From: an uncultured Maritimibacter sp.
GTDB lineage: Bacteria; Pseudomonadota; Alphaproteobacteria; Rhodobacterales; Rhodobacteraceae
DNA: 64,000 nucleotides
Direction: 5' to 3'
Assembly (NCBI GenBank): GCA_913063035.1
Contig: CAJXYS010000012.1
Location: forward strand, 1 to 64,000
Positions 29,499-39,272 of the stretch are shown piece after piece. Position numbers and translations under genes: made by a program. Position 1 is the first letter of the stretch. Every line of letters starts with the position of its first letter. A model generated the notes under the pieces. That model made no database searches, was not told where the DNA came from, and saw only the letters and a list, made by a program, of their open reading frames with translations.

Positions 29499-30893
29499 TC
29501 AGATGTGGATGACCCGATCGAAGGCGTCGAGCACCGACTCGTGCATCATCTCGCTCAGCGTCGGGTGCGGGAAGACCGTCTCCATCAGCTCGGCCTCGGT
29601 GGTCTCCAGCGTGCGGCCGACCACGTAGCCCTGGATCAGCTCGGTCACCTCGGCGCCGACCATATGCGCGCCCAGAAGCTCGCCCGTCTTCTCTTCGAAG
29701 ATCGTCTTGACCATGCCTTCCGGTTCGCCCAGCGCCAGCGCCTTGCCGTTGCCGATGAAGGGGAAGCGGCCGACCTTGATCTTCAGGCCCTTTTCCTTGG
29801 CCTGGGCCTCGGTCAGGCCGACGCTGGCGACCTGCGGGTGGCAATAGGTGCAGCCGGCGATGCTGTTGGGATCGACCGGGTGCGGGTCGCCACCGGCGAT
29901 CAGCTCCGCGACCATCACGCCCTCGTGGCTGGCCTTGTGCGCCAGCCAGGGCGCGCCGGCCACGTCGCCGATGGCGTAGAGCCCGTCCACCCCGGTGCGA
30001 CAATGCGGATCGGTGACGACATGGCTGCGCTCGACCTTGACGCCCAGGTCCTCGAGCCCAAGCCCCTCGACATTGCCGACGATGCCGACGGCGGAGATCA
30101 CCGTGTCGAAGTCGTGCTTCTCGGTCTTGCCGCCGGTCTCGATATGGGCGGTGACCTTGTCCTTGGCGCGGTCGAGCTGCTTGACCGACGACTTCTCGAG
30201 AATGGTCATCCCCTGCTTGGTAAAGGCTTTCTTGGCGAAACCGCTGATCTCGGCATCCTCGACCGGCAGGATGCGATCCATGACCTCGACGACCGTGGTG
30301 TCGGCCCCGAGCGTGTTGTAGAAGCTCGCGAACTCGATGCCGATGGCGCCGGACCCGATGACAAGCAGCTTCTTGGGCATGTGCGGCGGCGTCAGCGCGT
30401 TCTTGTAGGTCCAGACCCGTTCACCGTCGCCCTCGAGCCCCGGCAGCTCGCGCGCGCGGGCCCCGGTGGCGAGGACGATGGATTTCGCGGTCAGCTCCTC
30501 GGTGCCCTTGTCGGTCTTGACGCTGACCTTGCCCTTGGCGGGCAGCGTGGCCTCGCCCATGATCACGGTGACCTTGTTCTTCTTCATCAGGTGACCGACG
30601 CCGGAGTTCAGCTGCTTGGCGATCCCGCGCGACCGCTTGACGACCGCATCAAGATCGTAGCTTAACCCATCGGCCTTGAGGCCGAATTCCTGGGCGCGAT
30701 GCATCAGGTGGAACACCTCTGCCGACCGCAGCATCGCCTTGGTCGGGATGCAGCCCCAGTTCAGGCAGATGCCCCCCATGTGCTCGCGTTCCACGATCGC
30801 GACCTTCAGGCCCAGCTGCGCCCCGCGAATGGCGGCGACGTAGCCCCCCGGCCCTGCACCGATCACGATCATGTCGAATGAATTGGCAGCCAT
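29499..30893 (-). CDS. lpd: Dihydrolipoyl dehydrogenase (E3)
   Basis: A 464-residue flavoprotein that reoxidises dihydrolipoamide with NAD in 2-oxoacid dehydrogenase complexes or the glycine cleavage system. The N-terminal FAD motif VIGAGPGGYVAAIRGAQLG is followed by GGICLNWGCIPTK with the redox Cys43 and Cys48. The C-terminal TVFPHPTLSEMMHE contains the His-Glu catalytic pair. The start at 30893 follows CCGGAGGAG. No E1 or E2 gene is adjacent, so the complex it serves cannot be told; this stand-alone setting suggests a second copy exists elsewhere. Confidence 0.94.
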   Translation of the reverse strand: MAANSFDMIVIGAGPGGYVAAIRGAQLGLKVAIVEREHMGGICLNWGCIPTKAMLRSAEVFHLMHRAQEFGLKADGLSYDLDAVVKRSRGIAKQLNSGVGHLMKKNKVTVIMGEATLPAKGKVSVKTDKGTEELTAKSIVLATGARARELPGLEGDGERVWTYKNALTPPHMPKKLLVIGSGAIGIEFASFYNTLGADTTVVEVMDRILPVEDAEISGFAKKAFTKQGMTILEKSSVKQLDRAKDKVTAHIETGGKTEKHDFDTVISAVGIVGNVEGLGLEDLGVKVERSHVVTDPHCRTGVDGLYAIGDVAGAPWLAHKASHEGVMVAELIAGGDPHPVDPNSIAGCTYCHPQVASVGLTEAQAKEKGLKIKVGRFPFIGNGKALALGEPEGMVKTIFEEKTGELLGAHMVGAEVTELIQGYVVGRTLETTEAELMETVFPHPTLSEMMHESVLDAFDRVIHI

Positions 30894-31037
30894 CGGACTC
30901 CTCCGGAAGAAATTTTGTTTGATATTAAACTATCCGCGCCCGCACCGCAACGGATCCGGCGCGCGGGGACCGGCACGGCGCGAAGTCCCGCCATGCGCCG
31001 GCTGCAAGGGAAGGCCCGGGTGCGGTCGGCGGCCCGA

Positions 31038-31640
31038 TCAGGCCGGCACGGCGTTCCGGGTTCCGCAATCCTGCTGAATCTCACGCACCGTGGCGCCGTA
31101 GCCACCGGCCGCGATATAGTCGGCCTCGGGGCGCGTCGTCTCGCGCGCAAGCGCGTCGTTACGGTAGGGGAAACGCCCGAAGCGCCGGATCACCTCGCGA
31201 TGCGCGCGGGCATGCAGCAGGTTGTCGCTGCCGGACTCCGGCATCCGGGTGAGGATCAGCCGCACGCTGCGATCCTGGTCGCACAGGCATTCGGAATGCA
31301 TCAGCGGCAGGTAGAAGAACTGCCGGTCCGGTTCGGGCACTCGCCTGTCCCAGCCGCGGTCGATCGCCCGCTTCGCGAGGCCGAGTGCCTTGCGGTCGGA
31401 TGCGAAGGACTCGGCGCTGCCGCGGAACATGTTGCGGGGAAACTGGTCGAGCAGGACGATCAGCGCCAGGGCGCTCCTGGGTCCGTTCAACCAGTCGTCG
31501 TATCGTCCAGCGAGGGCATCGCGCCAGCCCGCTTCGAACCGATCACGGATCCTGGCGTCGAGCGCCGGGTCCACCTCGTACCACTGTTTCGGTTCCAGTT
31601 CTCCGAACCAGAAGTCGAGCACATCATCGGGCGTCAGCAT
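31038..31640 (-). CDS. DUF924 family protein
   Basis: A 200-residue, mainly helical protein of the DUF924 family. It starts with the family signature VLDFWFGELEPKQWYEVDPALD and later has LDQFPRNMFRG, FFYLPLMHSECLCDQD and RFGRFPYRNDALARE. The biochemical function is not established. The start at 31640 follows GAGGAGG, and upstream codons in the frame do not look coding. The 144 bases between it and lpd hold nothing clear beyond the lpd leader. Confidence 0.87.
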   Translation of the reverse strand: MLTPDDVLDFWFGELEPKQWYEVDPALDARIRDRFEAGWRDALAGRYDDWLNGPRSALALIVLLDQFPRNMFRGSAESFASDRKALGLAKRAIDRGWDRRVPEPDRQFFYLPLMHSECLCDQDRSVRLILTRMPESGSDNLLHARAHREVIRRFGRFPYRNDALARETTRPEADYIAAGGYGATVREIQQDCGTRNAVPA

Positions 31641-31722
31641 CGGGTTTCCTCCTCGCTCCCTGCTTTGCCCCCCGGGCCACAAAACCGTTACAAAGATTCG
31701 CCCACATGACAACCCTTGGGAG

Positions 31723-33012
31723 TCACGGGGCTTCCGATTTGTTATCCACATGCGGCCCGGCGGCCTCTTCGTCCTCGAGCGCCTGCTCGAAGGCGTATTC
31801 CTGCGCCAGCTCGACCGCCACCGGCGAGGCTGTCGGCACGACGGGCGCATAGGCGACCGTATCCGCGGCGCTCGGCGTCGGGCGCTGCGTCATCCGGTAG
31901 GCCGCGTAGCCCGCGGTGGCGAAGAACAGCACCGAGACGAACCCGAAGAAGCCGTTCGGCCCGACAAGATCCATCAGCCAGCCGATGATGAGCGGCCCCG
32001 CCGTGGCCCCCACCCCGTTGAGGAAGATCAGCCCGCCGGACGCGGCGGCCATGTCGTCATGCTCGAGGAAATCGTTGGTATAGGCGATCAGCAGCGAATA
32101 GAGCGGGTTCGACACGCCGCCCATGACGAAGGCCAGCCCCACCAGGACGGGAAACCCCGGCGCGATCAGCAGCGGCAGCGCGGTGGCCACCGCCGCGAAG
32201 GCCGCCAGCGCCATGATGAGCACGCGGCGGTCCATGCGGTCCGAGATCCAGCCGATCGGGTATTGCAGGACCATGCCGCCGACGAAGATCGACGAGACGA
32301 AGATCGAGATTTCCGCGACGCTGAGCCCCGCGGTCGTGCCGTAGACGGCCGACATGCCGAACTGCGCGGCGAAGACCCCGCCCAGCAGGAACGCCCCGAC
32401 GAAGCCCAGCGGCGAGGCGTCGAAGAGCTGGCGCAGGGTCATCGGCTTGGTCGATTCGAAGATCGGCGCCGGGCTGACCGATAGCAGGATCGGCGCGAAG
32501 GCGACCGAGACCAGCACCGAGGGAATGACGAAGAGCAGCCAGCCGGCGGGATCGGCCAGGTTCATCAGGCCTTGCGCCGCCACGACGCCGGCCATCTGCA
32601 CGATCATGTAGATCGACAGCGCCTTGCCGCGGTTCTCGTTCGAGGCCGAGTTGTTGAGCCAGCTTTCCGCGGTGACGTAGACGCCCGAGAAACAGAAGCC
32701 GATCAGAACCCGCATCGCGGTCCAGACCCAGGGATCGGGCGCCGCGGCATAAAGGATCAGCACCGCCGAGATCAGCGAGCCGAGCGCGGCGAAGACCCGG
32801 ACATGCCCGACCCGCCGGATCAGCCTGGGCGTCAGACGCGAGCCGCCGAGGAAACCGACGAAATAGGCCGACATGATGAAGGACATCTCGGTCGCCGAGA
32901 ATCCCTCGATCGCGCCGCGCACGCCCAGCAGCGTGCCCTGCAGGCCGTTGCCGACCATCAGCAGCAGCATGCCCAGCAGCAACGCCCAGGAATATCTCAG
33001 AACCTCGAGCAT
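31723..33012 (-). CDS. Major facilitator superfamily transporter
   Basis: A 429-residue membrane protein with about twelve predicted helices in two six-helix halves. GSRLTPRLIRRVGHVRV and GWISDRMDRRVLIM are the MFS motif A loops after helices 2 and 8, and VTAESWLNNSASNENRGKALS is typical of the YcaD/MFS subgroup. The last 45 residues form an acidic cytoplasmic tail. The substrate cannot be predicted. It lies downstream of the queA-side islet, so the islet interrupts what may have been an older queA-MFS neighbourhood. Confidence 0.87.
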   Translation of the reverse strand: MLEVLRYSWALLLGMLLLMVGNGLQGTLLGVRGAIEGFSATEMSFIMSAYFVGFLGGSRLTPRLIRRVGHVRVFAALGSLISAVLILYAAAPDPWVWTAMRVLIGFCFSGVYVTAESWLNNSASNENRGKALSIYMIVQMAGVVAAQGLMNLADPAGWLLFVIPSVLVSVAFAPILLSVSPAPIFESTKPMTLRQLFDASPLGFVGAFLLGGVFAAQFGMSAVYGTTAGLSVAEISIFVSSIFVGGMVLQYPIGWISDRMDRRVLIMALAAFAAVATALPLLIAPGFPVLVGLAFVMGGVSNPLYSLLIAYTNDFLEHDDMAAASGGLIFLNGVGATAGPLIIGWLMDLVGPNGFFGFVSVLFFATAGYAAYRMTQRPTPSAADTVAYAPVVPTASPVAVELAQEYAFEQALEDEEAAGPHVDNKSEAP

Positions 33013-33081
33013 CCAGTCCCTCCGGCTTCTTCCTCGCAGCTAGCAGACCGGGACCGCAACCCGACCGCCCCGAAGCGACGC

Positions 33082-33258
33082 TCAGGCGTCGCGTTTGATC
33101 CCGGGGACCAGCAACGAGGCGCCGCCGCAGGAGAAGAAGCGATGGCGTTCGGTCACGGCTAGGCGAGTCGCAGCCTCCCGGTCCGGCCGGCCGTCGGCAT
33201 GCGCCCGGGTCGGGGCCGGGCGATTTGCCGCGTGGGCATGACCGGCCCTGCCGAGCAC
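33082..33258 (-). CDS. Short frame of 58 codons with a QueA-like C-terminal tail (possible gene remnant)
   Basis: The frame starts at a GTG (33258) and ends ERHRFFSCGGASLLVPGIKRDA. RFFSCGGASLLVP matches [13 protein letters not shown] at the C-terminus of the complete QueA upstream in 9 of 13 residues, on the same strand. At nucleotide level the two regions agree at only about 60 percent of positions, so it is not a recent duplicate. Third-position G+C is high, like real coding sequence. It could be the displaced end of another queA copy or an unrelated small gene. The first half, rich in His, Ala and Arg, resembles nothing I know. Confidence 0.35.
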   Translation of the reverse strand: MLGRAGHAHAANRPAPTRAHADGRPDREAATRLAVTERHRFFSCGGASLLVPGIKRDA

Positions 33259-33296
33259 CGCGAGGTCTGGTCAGCGCACCTGCCTACCAGACCCGA

Positions 33297-33444
33297 TCAG
33301 CAGAATTTTATCGAGATCCCGAAGATTAATGCCGCGAGATAGAACGCGGCCTTCTCTGCCGGGGTGCACCTGTCCTGCAAGAGGCAGCGCACGACATAGA
33401 CCACCGCAATCAGAAGCTTCGCGGCAATGAGGACGAGTTTTCAC
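33297..33444 (-). pseudogene. Small two-helix membrane protein, start apparently broken by one extra base
   Basis: Directly after the stop of the upstream gene, the frame from 33440 to 33297 encodes KLVLIAAKLLIAVVYVVRCL followed by a Cys-containing polar loop and a second hydrophobic helix ending GISIKFC. It has no usable start codon in frame. The GTG at 33444-33442 overlaps the upstream TGA, but is one base out of frame because of a run of four A (33441-33438 on the minus strand). With three A the product would be a 48-residue protein beginning MKLVLIAAKLL. Either the gene is frameshifted or the run is a sequencing error. Confidence 0.45.
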
Positions 33445-33995
33445 ATCGGGATATTGTCGCGCACGCCCCGATCATCCCGTCGGCGCTCCGCTTCGAGTTC
33501 GTTGATGCGGGCTTCGATCGCCTCCCCGGGGTTCTTGCCCGACAGGACGGTCTCCAGGGCTTCCTTCATCACGGTATCGATCTTCTCTACATCCGAGGGC
33601 TTAAGATCCGTATCCGCGATCAGCGCCATGAAATCGTCGGAGAATGCCGTTGCCACCCGCGTGGCATCTGCAGGGTCCGGCGAGGGAACTTGATCGTACT
33701 GAACCTTAACATCCGCTGCGAAACCGGCAGCGAGCTTCAACTGCTCGAACCCCTCGTCCTGAAACGCCTTTGCACGCGCCAGGTGCGCCGCGGCGAAATC
33801 GGTCTGACCCGTTTGCTTGGACCGGCCCGCAGCGCGATGGTGCAACTCGCACCTGCCGAACGCGAGGGCGGCCGCGCCCAGCCTTTGAGACAAGCGATCA
33901 AGAGAAGGAAGATCGGGTGACTCTACGCAAGAGAGCCATACCTGCTCCAATTGAAGGTATTCATATGCGTGACGGTTCTCGAGACTGGCAAACAT
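33441..33995 (-). CDS. Orphan helical protein of unknown function
   Basis: A 184-residue soluble protein I do not recognise. It has no signal peptide or membrane helix. The whole chain looks helical, with long amphipathic stretches at about 55-90 and a charged C-terminal helix (GEAIEARINELEAERRRDD, about 155-173). Codon use in the C-terminal two thirds is host-like. A GGAG lies nine bases before the ATG at 33995. The next small membrane-protein frame touches its stop, so the two probably formed a unit. It lies in the only accessory-looking stretch of the window. Confidence 0.55.
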   Translation of the reverse strand: MFASLENRHAYEYLQLEQVWLSCVESPDLPSLDRLSQRLGAAALAFGRCELHHRAAGRSKQTGQTDFAAAHLARAKAFQDEGFEQLKLAAGFAADVKVQYDQVPSPDPADATRVATAFSDDFMALIADTDLKPSDVEKIDTVMKEALETVLSGKNPGEAIEARINELEAERRRDDRGVRDNIPM

Positions 33996-34202
33996 TTAAC
34001 ACTACTCCGGGATTTGGCGTCTGGAACACTACGTATAGATGCGCGACGGTTCGGCTTCGCACGCGCAACCAAGCATTCACGATACCTGAAACAGCACTTC
34101 AGACCGGGAGATTTCGTAGTCGACCAAGCCCTCGGCCTCATCCGTTCGGCCCAGGACGGTTTTTGGTGCAGGCTTGCCGAATTCGACGCCATTTCCAGAT
34201 GA
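33951..34202 (+). CDS. Uncertain plus-strand frame of 83 codons
   Basis: A frame opening with TTG and coding a protein-like sequence with KHSRYLKQHFRPGDFVVDQA and a C-terminal FWCRLAEFDAIS. Codon use is unlike the neighbours, with several TTA, CTA, ACA and AGA codons, which suggests foreign origin or chance. It overlaps the start of the orphan gene on the other strand by 45 bases, so both cannot use these starts comfortably; a later start such as GTG at 33969 or TTG at 34014 is possible. I do not recognise any family. Confidence 0.25.
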   Translation: MKVFICVTVLETGKHLTLLRDLASGTLRIDARRFGFARATKHSRYLKQHFRPGDFVVDQALGLIRSAQDGFWCRLAEFDAISR

Positions 34203-34302
34203 CGGCGTGGCGGCGGACCCGGGCTGAACAGATCGACGCCCGTCACCCGGTGAGGGCGCTTCGGGTGTCCCCGCCTTTTTCGGTCTCGTCGCCGGGCATC
34301 GT

Positions 34303-35406
34303 TCAGGAAAGCGGCGCGGAGTTTTCTTGCGCCGACTTTGCCGAGGGCGCGGCCCCCTTCGGCAAGAGGAGCGAACTGTCCCCGTAGCTGAAGAACCGGT
34401 AGCCCTGCGCGATGGCGTGGGCATAGATCCTGCGGATGCGGTCGACCCCCATCAGCGCCGAGACGAGCATCATCAGCGTCGATTTCGGCAGGTGGAAATT
34501 GGTCATCAGCGCATCCGCGACGCGGAACCGGTAGCCGGGCCGGATGAAGATGTCGGTATCGCCCTGCCATGCCTGCATCGTGCCGTCCGCGGCCGCGGCA
34601 GTCTCGATCAGGCGCAGCGCCGTCGTGCCGACGGGGATGATCCGGCCGCCGGCGGCGCGGGTGGCGTTGATCTCGGCGGCGGCCTCGGCCGTGACTTCGC
34701 CCCACTCGGCATGCATCTTGTGCTGGGTGACGTCGTCGACCTTCACCGGCAGGAAGGTTCCGGCCCCGACATGCAGGGTCACATGGGTGAAGCCCACACC
34801 GCGTGCCTCGAGCGCGGCCAGCAACGGGGCATCGAAATGCAGCGAGGCCGTCGGCGCGGCGACCGCCCCCGACCGCCGCGCCCAGACGGTCTGGTAATCC
34901 TCGCGGTCCCGGGCGTCGGCCTTGCGGCGCGACTCGATATAGGGCGGCAGCGGCATCGCCCCCGCCGCGGCCAGCGCGGCGTCGAAATCCGTGCCTTCCA
35001 GGTTGAAGGCCAGGTCGGCCGTGCCATCCGCCTTCGCGACGACCTCGGCCGAGAGATCCTCCGAAAACCGGATCACCTCGCCTTCGCGGACCTTTTTCAG
35101 CGGCTTCAGCATCGCCTGCCACCCACTCCCGGGGCGTGGCTCCAACAGCGTGACCTCGATCCGGGCCTCGGTCGCGCCGGTCGCCCCCGTGCGCCGGCGC
35201 GTCCCCGAGAGCCGCGCCGGGATCACCTTGGTGTCGTTCAGGATCAGCCGGTCGTCCGGCCCCAGCAGGCGGGGCAGGTCGCGGACATGCAGGTCGCGGA
35301 TCGCGTCGCCCTCGGCCACGAGCAACCGCGCGGCGCTGCGCGGGCGCGCCGGCCGGGTCGCGATCAGCTCTTCCGGCAGGTCGAAATCGAACTCCGACAG
35401 TTTCAT
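34303..35406 (-). CDS. queA: tRNA preQ1(34) S-adenosylmethionine ribosyltransferase-isomerase
   Basis: A 367-residue enzyme that adds the ribosyl part of SAM to preQ1 in tRNA, making epoxyqueuosine. The N-terminal [20 protein letters not shown], the [22 protein letters not shown] block and the C-terminal [15 protein letters not shown] and [15 protein letters not shown] are diagnostic. After that last motif it has about 18 extra Ala/Ser-rich residues, so the tail may be altered. Its ATG overlaps the stop of the AsmA-like gene by four bases. The islet begins right after its stop. Confidence 0.93.
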   Translation of the reverse strand: MKLSEFDFDLPEELIATRPARPRSAARLLVAEGDAIRDLHVRDLPRLLGPDDRLILNDTKVIPARLSGTRRRTGATGATEARIEVTLLEPRPGSGWQAMLKPLKKVREGEVIRFSEDLSAEVVAKADGTADLAFNLEGTDFDAALAAAGAMPLPPYIESRRKADARDREDYQTVWARRSGAVAAPTASLHFDAPLLAALEARGVGFTHVTLHVGAGTFLPVKVDDVTQHKMHAEWGEVTAEAAAEINATRAAGGRIIPVGTTALRLIETAAAADGTMQAWQGDTDIFIRPGYRFRVADALMTNFHLPKSTLMMLVSALMGVDRIRRIYAHAIAQGYRFFSYGDSSLLLPKGAAPSAKSAQENSAPLS

Positions 35407-38400
35407 TGCCCGGCCACCGTCGGCGGCGGGCGGCGGAACAGCTCGCGCAGAAAGCCCGGGGCAAGCCCCGAGAGCGGGTTGACCGTCACCTCCGGAGCAT
35501 CGGTCGGGCCGCGCAACTCGTAATTGAAGCCGAAAACGCCCTCGCCGCGGTCGCGCCCGAAGATCCCGCCGAAAAGGCGGGTCTGCTCGAGCATGCCGTT
35601 CAGCATGTAGACGGGCGTGAAGACCCCCTGCATCGCCAGTCGCTCCTGCGTCGTGTCGTAGACCCCTTCCATCGACAGTCCGATGGAGGGGCCGATGGCG
35701 CTGCCTTTCCTGACCGTGACGGCCCCGGGCGTCAAGCTGAGTTGGGCGTCCACATCGCTGAAATACAGCCCCTCGCCCGACAGCTGCTCGAGCAGGCCGA
35801 CGACGCTGACCGCGGAGATCAGTTCGGCCAGCGTCGGCGCGTCGCGCACCCGCGTGTCGCGGATCTGGAGCGTGCCGTCATAGCTGCGCGGCGTCCCCGT
35901 GGGCACCAGCCTCAGGGCAAAGCTGCCCCCGGCCGCGCCCGGGAATATGCCGGCCGCGCGCAGGATCGCGCCGGCATCCGCGCCGGTGATCCGGATGCCC
36001 GTCCCGGCCCGGTCGCGCATCGGGGCGAGCGTGGCGGTGACCGGCGCGGCCCCGTTCACCTGGCCCGCGAGCCGCCCGTTCAGCGCGCCGCCGGTTTCCA
36101 GCGCGCCGCGCACCCCGGTCAGCGCGATCCCGTCGGTCACCACCAGCCGGTCCAGCGAGACCGAGATCGGCCCGCCCGCACCGCCGCCCGGCCCAAAGCG
36201 GGCGCGGCGCATGTCCAGCGTGCCGCCCTCGACGGACAGCGCCGCCGGCACGCCGGCGCCGCGCCCGCGCAACACCACCGGCCCGTCGAACCATCCGCCG
36301 ATCCGGACGCGGTCGAACCGCGCGGCATCGAGCCCGCCATCCGGGGCGAGCGCGACCGCGCCGCGCGCCGAGAGACCGGCGGCCTCGATCTCGAGCGTGT
36401 CGATCGCGGCCGGCTGGCCGAGGCTGCCGGCAACCTCCAGCCGGCCGGTGGTGGCGGCCCCCTTGCCCCAGCCCAGCGCCGGCAGCGAGAGCCGCAAGCG
36501 GTTGAGATCCGAGACCAGCCGGAAGCTTGGCGGCGCGTCGGGACCCAGCGCGACCTCGACGGTGCCCAGCCCGGTGCCGCCGACGGCGCCCTCGGGCAGG
36601 CCGATGCCGAACTCCTCGACGAAGGCCTGCGACAGCTCGACCGTCGCCTCGAGGCGGCTCCGGCCGCGGTGCTCGGGGCCGAACGCCTTGATCCAGGCCC
36701 CCTCCACCGGCACGGCGCCGAGCGATCCGGCCCCCGAAACCGTCAGGCCGTCCGCATCGGTCCGCAGCCGGAGCCGGGGCGCACGCAACACGCGATCCCC
36801 CATCAGTCCCGCCGCCGCGACCCCCGTCACCGTGCCCTCGGCGCCGTAGCGCACGTCATCGGGTTTCAGGTCATCCTTGAGCGGCAGGCCGATCTCGACC
36901 GCGACCTCGGCCTGCCCGGTGGCGAAATCCGTCGGCAGCCTGGCCTTGGTCAGGAAACGGAACGGTTCCGAGTCGAGGATTTCCAGCGCCGCGCGCAGGT
37001 TGCCGGCCGCCTGCAGCCGGATCTCCGCGGGCGCGTCGCGGACGGTGATGTCGGGGACCGAGAACACGCTCCCGTCCAGCGCGATGGGGCCGCCCCGGGA
37101 CGGCGTCACCGTGCCGGAGTAGAGCTTCATGTCCAGCGACTGGTGGGTCAGCACCCCGAAGCCGTTGCCCTGCTCCAGCGGCGGCATCGTCCGCATGAAG
37201 CGTCCGTCGAGGCCCTGGAAATCGTAGTTCAGCGAAAACCGCGCCGGCGCCGTGCCGGTCCTGCGGAAGGCACCCGTGATGTTGCGAAGCTCTGCGGCCC
37301 GGATATTCTCGCTCATCCAGCGGCGCGTTCCCGGCTTGAACGCCACCGGCCAGAGCGCCAGCATCCGGTCGCGGTCCAGCGCCGGGATCGAAAAGTCGAG
37401 CCGGCTTTCCCAGCCGTCGGGGGTCGCCGCGATGCTGCCGCGGGCGCGGTAGCGCCGCTCGGTCTCGGTCAGGACCAGCTGGCCCAGGTCGACCCGGAAC
37501 GGATCGAGCCGCACCCGCATGTCGATCGCGCCGCCCGTGAACACGGCCGGCGCCTCGAAGATGCCCCGCGGATTGAGCTCCACCGTCGTGAACCGCAGCT
37601 GCCCGAGCAGCGTCTCGGCCATGCGCCCGTCCCGCCCGCGCAGATAGGCGTGCCCGCTGGCTTCCACGGTGCCGGCGTCGCTTTCCACCACGACCTGGTC
37701 GAAGGTGAGCCGGGACGCGGCGTCGTCATAGGTGAAATAGGTCTTCGCGCGGCGGAATTCCGTCGGCGCCTGGCCCGCGATGACGTCGAGCGCCCCGGCG
37801 CCGATTTCAAGCGTCCCGTTCAGCGCCTCGAACTGCCCGGTCTCGGTCACCTCCATCGCGAGGGCCCCCGAGATCGGCGCGTCGAGCACGTCGAGCCAGG
37901 AGAGCGCCACCGACTGCACGGCGATATCCCGCGCCGGCACGTCGTTGAACCGGACCCGCAGGCTCAGCCCCGGCGTGCCCTTGGCGTGATCCATCGCCAG
38001 CAGCGCGACCGTGTCCTCCGCGCCCGGCCGGTCGACGCGGAAGCCCAGGTCGGCCGACAGGATCTCGGGGCCGTTTTCCAGCGTCAGACGGCCGTCCGCC
38101 ACCTCCCAGACGCGGCCGGTAAGGGCGTCGTCGAAGGTGATCGCCAGGCCGGTGCCCTCGACCACCTCGAGGCGACGCAGGTAATCGCCGTCGAAAAGCC
38201 GCTCCACCGCGCGGACGGTCTGTTCCAGCCCGCGGGCCTCGGCCATCTCCGGCGTGCCGGCACCGCCGAAGGCCACGTCCACGGTTCCGTCCGCCGTGCG
38301 TCGCAGCCGGATCCGCGCCCCGGCCAGGCGGATACGCTCGGGCCGCAGCGCGCCGCGCAAGAGCGCCCCGCGATCGAGGCGCGCCTCCAGATCCGGCAGC

Positions 38401-38693
38401 GCGGCGCGTTGCCGGGCATCGGCGCCGGACAGGACGAGATCGGACACGCGCAGGACCGGGGTGAAGCCGTCCTCGACCGCGATACGCAGCGCGCCCAGTT
38501 CCACGCGCCCCGCGGCCAGGCCCGCATTGACCCGCGCCTCGATCCGCTGGGTGATCGCGCCGGGCAGTTGCAGCTGTCCGCCCGCGACCACGAGCAGGCC
38601 ACCCGCCCCCGCGAGGGCGAGCAGCGCCACGCTCACCAGCACGAAAAGGCCGATGCGGCGGTTGCGGGGGATCTGTGGTGTCGGCTCTGTCAT
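35403..38693 (-). CDS. AsmA-like/DUF3971 envelope protein
   Basis: A 1096-residue protein with a short cytoplasmic start, one membrane helix at about residues 14-36 ([20 protein letters not shown]) and a very long periplasmic part of beta-rich repeats. The C-terminal third ([20 protein letters not shown], then [22 protein letters not shown]) is the AsmA-like C-terminal region. Relatives such as AsmA, TamB and YhdP are thought to form bridges for phospholipid transport to the outer membrane. The start at 38693 is placed 13 residues before the membrane helix; longer starts read into the promoter. It is translationally coupled to queA and divergent from bcp. Confidence 0.85.
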   Translation of the reverse strand: MTEPTPQIPRNRRIGLFVLVSVALLALAGAGGLLVVAGGQLQLPGAITQRIEARVNAGLAAGRVELGALRIAVEDGFTPVLRVSDLVLSGADARQRAALPDLEARLDRGALLRGALRPERIRLAGARIRLRRTADGTVDVAFGGAGTPEMAEARGLEQTVRAVERLFDGDYLRRLEVVEGTGLAITFDDALTGRVWEVADGRLTLENGPEILSADLGFRVDRPGAEDTVALLAMDHAKGTPGLSLRVRFNDVPARDIAVQSVALSWLDVLDAPISGALAMEVTETGQFEALNGTLEIGAGALDVIAGQAPTEFRRAKTYFTYDDAASRLTFDQVVVESDAGTVEASGHAYLRGRDGRMAETLLGQLRFTTVELNPRGIFEAPAVFTGGAIDMRVRLDPFRVDLGQLVLTETERRYRARGSIAATPDGWESRLDFSIPALDRDRMLALWPVAFKPGTRRWMSENIRAAELRNITGAFRRTGTAPARFSLNYDFQGLDGRFMRTMPPLEQGNGFGVLTHQSLDMKLYSGTVTPSRGGPIALDGSVFSVPDITVRDAPAEIRLQAAGNLRAALEILDSEPFRFLTKARLPTDFATGQAEVAVEIGLPLKDDLKPDDVRYGAEGTVTGVAAAGLMGDRVLRAPRLRLRTDADGLTVSGAGSLGAVPVEGAWIKAFGPEHRGRSRLEATVELSQAFVEEFGIGLPEGAVGGTGLGTVEVALGPDAPPSFRLVSDLNRLRLSLPALGWGKGAATTGRLEVAGSLGQPAAIDTLEIEAAGLSARGAVALAPDGGLDAARFDRVRIGGWFDGPVVLRGRGAGVPAALSVEGGTLDMRRARFGPGGGAGGPISVSLDRLVVTDGIALTGVRGALETGGALNGRLAGQVNGAAPVTATLAPMRDRAGTGIRITGADAGAILRAAGIFPGAAGGSFALRLVPTGTPRSYDGTLQIRDTRVRDAPTLAELISAVSVVGLLEQLSGEGLYFSDVDAQLSLTPGAVTVRKGSAIGPSIGLSMEGVYDTTQERLAMQGVFTPVYMLNGMLEQTRLFGGIFGRDRGEGVFGFNYELRGPTDAPEVTVNPLSGLAPGFLRELFRRPPPTVAGQ

Positions 38694-38810
38694 ATCCGCG
38701 GTGTCCGGCGCCTCTCCGCGCCAGGGCGGCCAGCCCTCTTGCCCTTTCCTTCCATTTATTCGAACTAGGACTCCAAGGACAATCAAACTCGGGTCAACAG
38801 GGGGCTACCC

Positions 38811-39272
38811 ATGCCAGATGTAGGCGAGATCGCGCCGGATTTCACGCTGCCGCGCGACGGCGGAGACATGGTGACGCTGTCGGCTTTGCAGCCGAAGGCG
38901 GTTGTTCTGTATTTCTACCCGCGCGACGACACGTCGGGCTGCACCAAGGAAGCACTCGGATTCACCGAGCACGCCGACGCCTTCGCGGCCGCCGGTGCCG
39001 TGGTGCTGGGCGTGTCGAAGGACAGCGTCGCCAAGCACGAGAAATTCGTCGCGAAATACGATCTCGGGGTGGCGCTGCTCTCTGACGAAGAGGGCGATGT
39101 CTGCGAACGCTACGGGGTCTGGACCGAGAAGAAGATGTACGGCAAGAGCTTCATGGGCATCGAGCGCGCGACCTTCCTCATCGACGGCGCGGGCCGCGTC
39201 GCGCGGGTCTGGCGCAAGGTGAAGGTGCCCGGCCACGTCGAGGAGGTGCTGGACGCGGTCCGCGCCCTGTGA
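38811..39272 (+). CDS. bcp: Thioredoxin-dependent peroxiredoxin, Bcp type
   Basis: A 153-residue thiol peroxidase that reduces hydrogen peroxide and organic peroxides. The sequence VGEIAPDFTLPRDGGD leads to FYPRDDTSGCTKEALGF with the peroxidatic Cys. The usual second Cys five residues later is Leu/Gly here, so it appears to be a 1-Cys-like Bcp or uses another resolving thiol. A GGGGGC lies before the ATG. The stop overlaps the GTG start of the DUF455 gene by four bases. Confidence 0.9.
   Translation: MPDVGEIAPDFTLPRDGGDMVTLSALQPKAVVLYFYPRDDTSGCTKEALGFTEHADAFAAAGAVVLGVSKDSVAKHEKFVAKYDLGVALLSDEEGDVCERYGVWTEKKMYGKSFMGIERATFLIDGAGRVARVWRKVKVPGHVEEVLDAVRAL

Noticed and set aside
33013..34302. Intact integrative element or toxin-antitoxin module in the islet
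   Set aside because: No integrase, transposase or recognisable toxin or antitoxin is present and no clear terminal repeats were seen, so only a remnant or orphan genes can be claimed.
35406..38768. A plus-strand frame of 1120 codons opposite the AsmA-like gene
   Set aside because: Arg-, Gln- and His-rich low-complexity translation typical of an antisense shadow; the minus-strand gene has a membrane helix and family motifs.
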